The notes beneath the pieces were generated by a model. The model made no database searches, was not told the origin of the DNA, and saw only the letters and a program-made list of their open reading frames with translations. From an uncultured Oscillospiraceae bacterium (GTDB lineage Bacteria; Bacillota; Clostridia; Oscillospirales; Oscillospiraceae), in the NCBI GenBank assembly GCA_910578575.1, contig CAJTQP010000082.1, positions 1-7,402 on the forward strand: a DNA stretch of 7,402 nucleotides. The letters are read 5' to 3'. Shown here one piece after another: positions 5,896-7,402 of this stretch; positions within the stretch are counted from its first letter, which is position 1, and each line of letters opens with the position of its first letter. The position numbers were made by a program, and so were the translations under genes.

Positions 5896-6858
5896 CTACC
5901 TCCGTTTCTCCGCCCCAGCCTCCGGCAGCTTCACCAGCCCCAGCGCCTCGTATGCCTCCCGCTCCCTGGGGCCCTGCTCCTGGGCAAACTCCCCCAGGTC
6001 ATCCTGCAAGCGCATCCCATCGGGCAGCGCCGTCAACTCCGGCATCCCATCGTTGTTGCGCATCCGGTTCTCATTGATCAGCAGCATCTGCTCCGCCGCG
6101 TCTTTGGTATAGGGATACTTCGGGAGCCTCCCAAAGAGGATGCGGAACATCTCATCTGGGTCACAGTATTTTCCGTTCTTCATCAGCCCCGCCTTTTCCA
6201 AGGCCCCCGCCCAGGAATCAATGCGGAAGTCCTCCACAGGCTTAGCGTCCTTCTTGCGTAGCTGTTCCGATGCCAGGTCTGCGTCGATGAGCTTCGAGAG
6301 CTTCATCGCCTTGTCATAAAACCCCATCTTCTCCATGCGGTCCATTTCCAATGTCCGCTTGGCGCAGCGCCGCAGAATAAACTCCTGCTTGGAGCTCACG
6401 CCTCCGGCATTGATGAGGTCGTTAGCCATGATCTGATAGGTGCGGTCCAGCTCATCATAGTCCGCGCTGGTATAGGGCCGCTTCTCGCTCCCAGCCCCCC
6501 AGGTTTTTCTCTGTCGCTCCGTCCCTGGCTTTCGCGCCCGCGCCGAGCGCTCCGCCGACACCGCACGGGAAAATTCTCCCTCCTTCAGGTTCCCGCCGAA
6601 AATCTTCACGATATCCGTCAGGCCGTCCAGAAAGCCCAGAGGTTCCCCCTCATCTCCCACATCCCGTTTTTGGAGATGCAAGTTGTCAAGATACGCCAAC
6701 CACTTGTCCTCGCTTTCGTCGCGGGAAATGGCCTCCAAGTCAAAGGGCACATCAAATGCGATGCAGCAGTAGAACAAGGCCAGGCTCTCTCCTGCCACCT
6801 TTTCCAGCGCTTCATACCGTACTTGCTGGTCCTGTTCCGTTTCAAACGTCTTGCCCAT
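5896..6858 (-). CDS. Putative terminase small subunit (DNA-recognition protein)
   Basis: A 320-aa protein encoded directly upstream of the large terminase, with 6 nt between its TAG stop and the TerL ATG. In phage late operons this position usually holds TerS, which binds the packaging site and loads TerL. The start has GGAGG 6 nt upstream. Residues 1-90 are mostly acidic and helical. A basic low-complexity linker follows (about 98-128, with RSARARK and ERQRK). A Tyr/Asp-containing helical core follows (about 130-200: YDELDRTYQIMANDLINAGG, then KQEFILRRCAKRTLEMDR), and then an acidic C-terminus. At 320 aa it is long for TerS (commonly 100-200 aa), and I see no clear helix-turn-helix. The assignment rests mainly on position and faint similarity to conserved phage proteins found before TerL. 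An unrelated structural role remains possible. Confidence 0.5.
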   Translation of the reverse strand: MGKTFETEQDQQVRYEALEKVAGESLALFYCCIAFDVPFDLEAISRDESEDKWLAYLDNLHLQKRDVGDEGEPLGFLDGLTDIVKIFGGNLKEGEFSRAVSAERSARARKPGTERQRKTWGAGSEKRPYTSADYDELDRTYQIMANDLINAGGVSSKQEFILRRCAKRTLEMDRMEKMGFYDKAMKLSKLIDADLASEQLRKKDAKPVEDFRIDSWAGALEKAGLMKNGKYCDPDEMFRILFGRLPKYPYTKDAAEQMLLINENRMRNNDGMPELTALPDGMRLQDDLGEFAQEQGPREREAYEALGLVKLPEAGAEKRR

Positions 6859-6881
6859 CCGTTTCCTCCTTCCTGTGCTTA

Positions 6882-6904
6882 CTAACCCTATGTTTTGGGG
6901 TTAG
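6882..6904 (-). promoter_or_regulatory. Hairpin at the end of the tail-fibre gene
   Basis: A perfect 7-bp inverted repeat CTAACCC / GGGTTAG (6882-6888 and 6898-6904) with a 9-nt loop includes the TAA stop of the fibre gene and lies just ahead of the ribosome-binding site of the 320-aa gene. No T-run follows on the transcribed side, so it is not a typical intrinsic terminator. It could protect mRNA ends or lower read-through. Confidence 0.4.
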
Positions 6905-7402
6905 CCGATGGCGAGCCACCAATATTGACTATTCAATACATTTAATTGAGCCTGTTGGTGCATATTTTCAATACCTGATGATGTAGTTTCATACCATGAT
7001 AATGTATTCCCAGATAAACTACACATAGTATTAACGTTGAAGTTACCATTCCAAGATATATTCATCCTAGTTTGATTCTTTAACCAGATTGTAGAGGAAC
7101 TATATCCTGCATTTGTAGCACTCAGCCCCCAAATCTGATAGATTATCACCATTTTAGGAGGAAATGGGAATGTAATGCTGTTGGGGTTGGAGACCCCATA
7201 CGTCCCCGTTCCAACGTAGGACCCCACCTCAATCTTAGCTCTCCCCGATTGCAGGCTGCTCACCGCCGTCTGCAAGGCGGCAATCAACGTATCCTGGTCA
7301 GCATTCTTTCCCTGGTTCCTCACGATGCTGTCCGATATCGCTTGCAGCTCCGCCGCGTCCAAGGCAGGCGGGCCGCCGTTCCTCCACGTGGGGGCAACGT
7401 AG
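6901..7402 (-). CDS. Tail-fibre / receptor-tip protein, 5' end missing in the linear window
   Basis: Probable virion tail-fibre or tip protein that would contact the host surface. In the linear window it enters from the right edge already open and ends at TAA (6901-6903). If the ends are joined through the 34-bp terminal repeat it starts at the ATG at 54-52 and is 173 aa. The N-terminal part (TYVAPTWRNGGPPALDAAEL, then a predicted helix to about residue 58) resembles the conserved anchor of Firmicutes phage fibres. Residues about 63-95 (IEVGSYVGTGTYG, then PFPPKMVII) resemble a beta-rich tail-tip module. The last 80 residues are rich in Ser, Asn, Thr and Trp. G+C falls to about 36% over 6921-7200 (hand count), against about 60% in the neighbours, suggesting an exchanged tip. 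The receptor is unknown. The fibre role is inferred from motif resemblance and context. Confidence 0.72.
   Translation of the reverse strand, partial: YVAPTWRNGGPPALDAAELQAISDSIVRNQGKNADQDTLIAALQTAVSSLQSGRAKIEVGSYVGTGTYGVSNPNSITFPFPPKMVIIYQIWGLSATNAGYSSSTIWLKNQTRMNISWNGNFNVNTMCSLSGNTLSWYETTSSGIENMHQQAQLNVLNSQYWWLAIG
7369..7402. repeat. 34-bp terminal direct repeat, right copy
   Basis: Exact copy of bases 1-34 in the same orientation and the same reading frame of the fibre gene. Overlapping the two copies gives a 7,368-bp circle with an uninterrupted 173-codon fibre reading frame. Confidence 0.95.

Noticed and set aside
6882..6904. Intrinsic terminator after the fibre gene
   Set aside because: The stem is short and is not followed by a T-run in the direction of transcription.
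6901..7402. Diversity-generating retroelement acting on the fibre tip
   Set aside because: There is no reverse transcriptase, no second copy of the tip as a template repeat, and no adenine-biased variable region visible.
1..7402. CRISPR array, tRNA genes, insertion sequence or integrase
   Set aside because: Coding frames cover nearly the whole window; no spaced repeats, cloverleaf, inverted terminal repeats or recombinase motifs were seen.

Overview
The window is a stretch of tailed-phage (Caudoviricetes) structural and packaging DNA in which every supported gene lies on the minus strand, so transcription runs from the right end to the left. Strong AGGAGG-type ribosome-binding sites, TTG/GTG starts, roughly 60% G+C in the packaging genes and the families seen (an XkdX-like small protein, a Firmicutes-type tail-fibre anchor, a small protein starting MTIIKIVPHTNGAHANQ) suggest a phage or prophage of a fairly GC-rich Clostridia host such as a gut Oscillospiraceae member. 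The host is inferred from family resemblance and not shown directly.

Reading in transcription order: a tail-fibre/tip-like gene (right end, 7402 to 6901); a 320-aa putative terminase small subunit (6858-5896); the large terminase (5889-4045); a 117-aa coiled-coil protein (4048-3695); a portal-like protein (3707-1944); a 66-aa protein (1939-1739); a 98-aa Pro/Glu-rich protein (1706-1410); a 49-aa XkdX-like protein (1375-1226); a 252-aa acidic coiled-coil protein (1233-475); a 104-aa protein (459-145); a possible 31-aa protein (140-45); and the first 18 codons of a tail-fibre gene (54-1). Genes overlap or are separated by at most about 45 nt, so there is no gene-free stretch above 300 nt and no room for an ordinary promoter. 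The segment reads as part of one long late operon. TerS, TerL and portal would form the DNA-packaging motor; the fibre, the 98-aa protein and the XkdX-like protein belong to the tail/host-recognition side.

The most notable feature is that bases 1-34 and 7369-7402 are identical. Joining the ends there gives a 7,368-bp circle and restores a complete 173-aa tail-fibre gene with its own ribosome-binding site. Either the contig is circular, or the same 5' end of two tail-fibre genes in a larger phage sits at each end. The absence of capsid, tape-measure, lysis, replication and integration genes makes a complete 7.4-kb phage unlikely. A repeat-driven assembly loop, or a real excision or deletion between tail-fibre repeats, fits better. 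The fibre gene also changes sharply in composition, from a GC-rich anchor to an approximately 36% G+C tip, as expected for exchange of receptor-binding tips.
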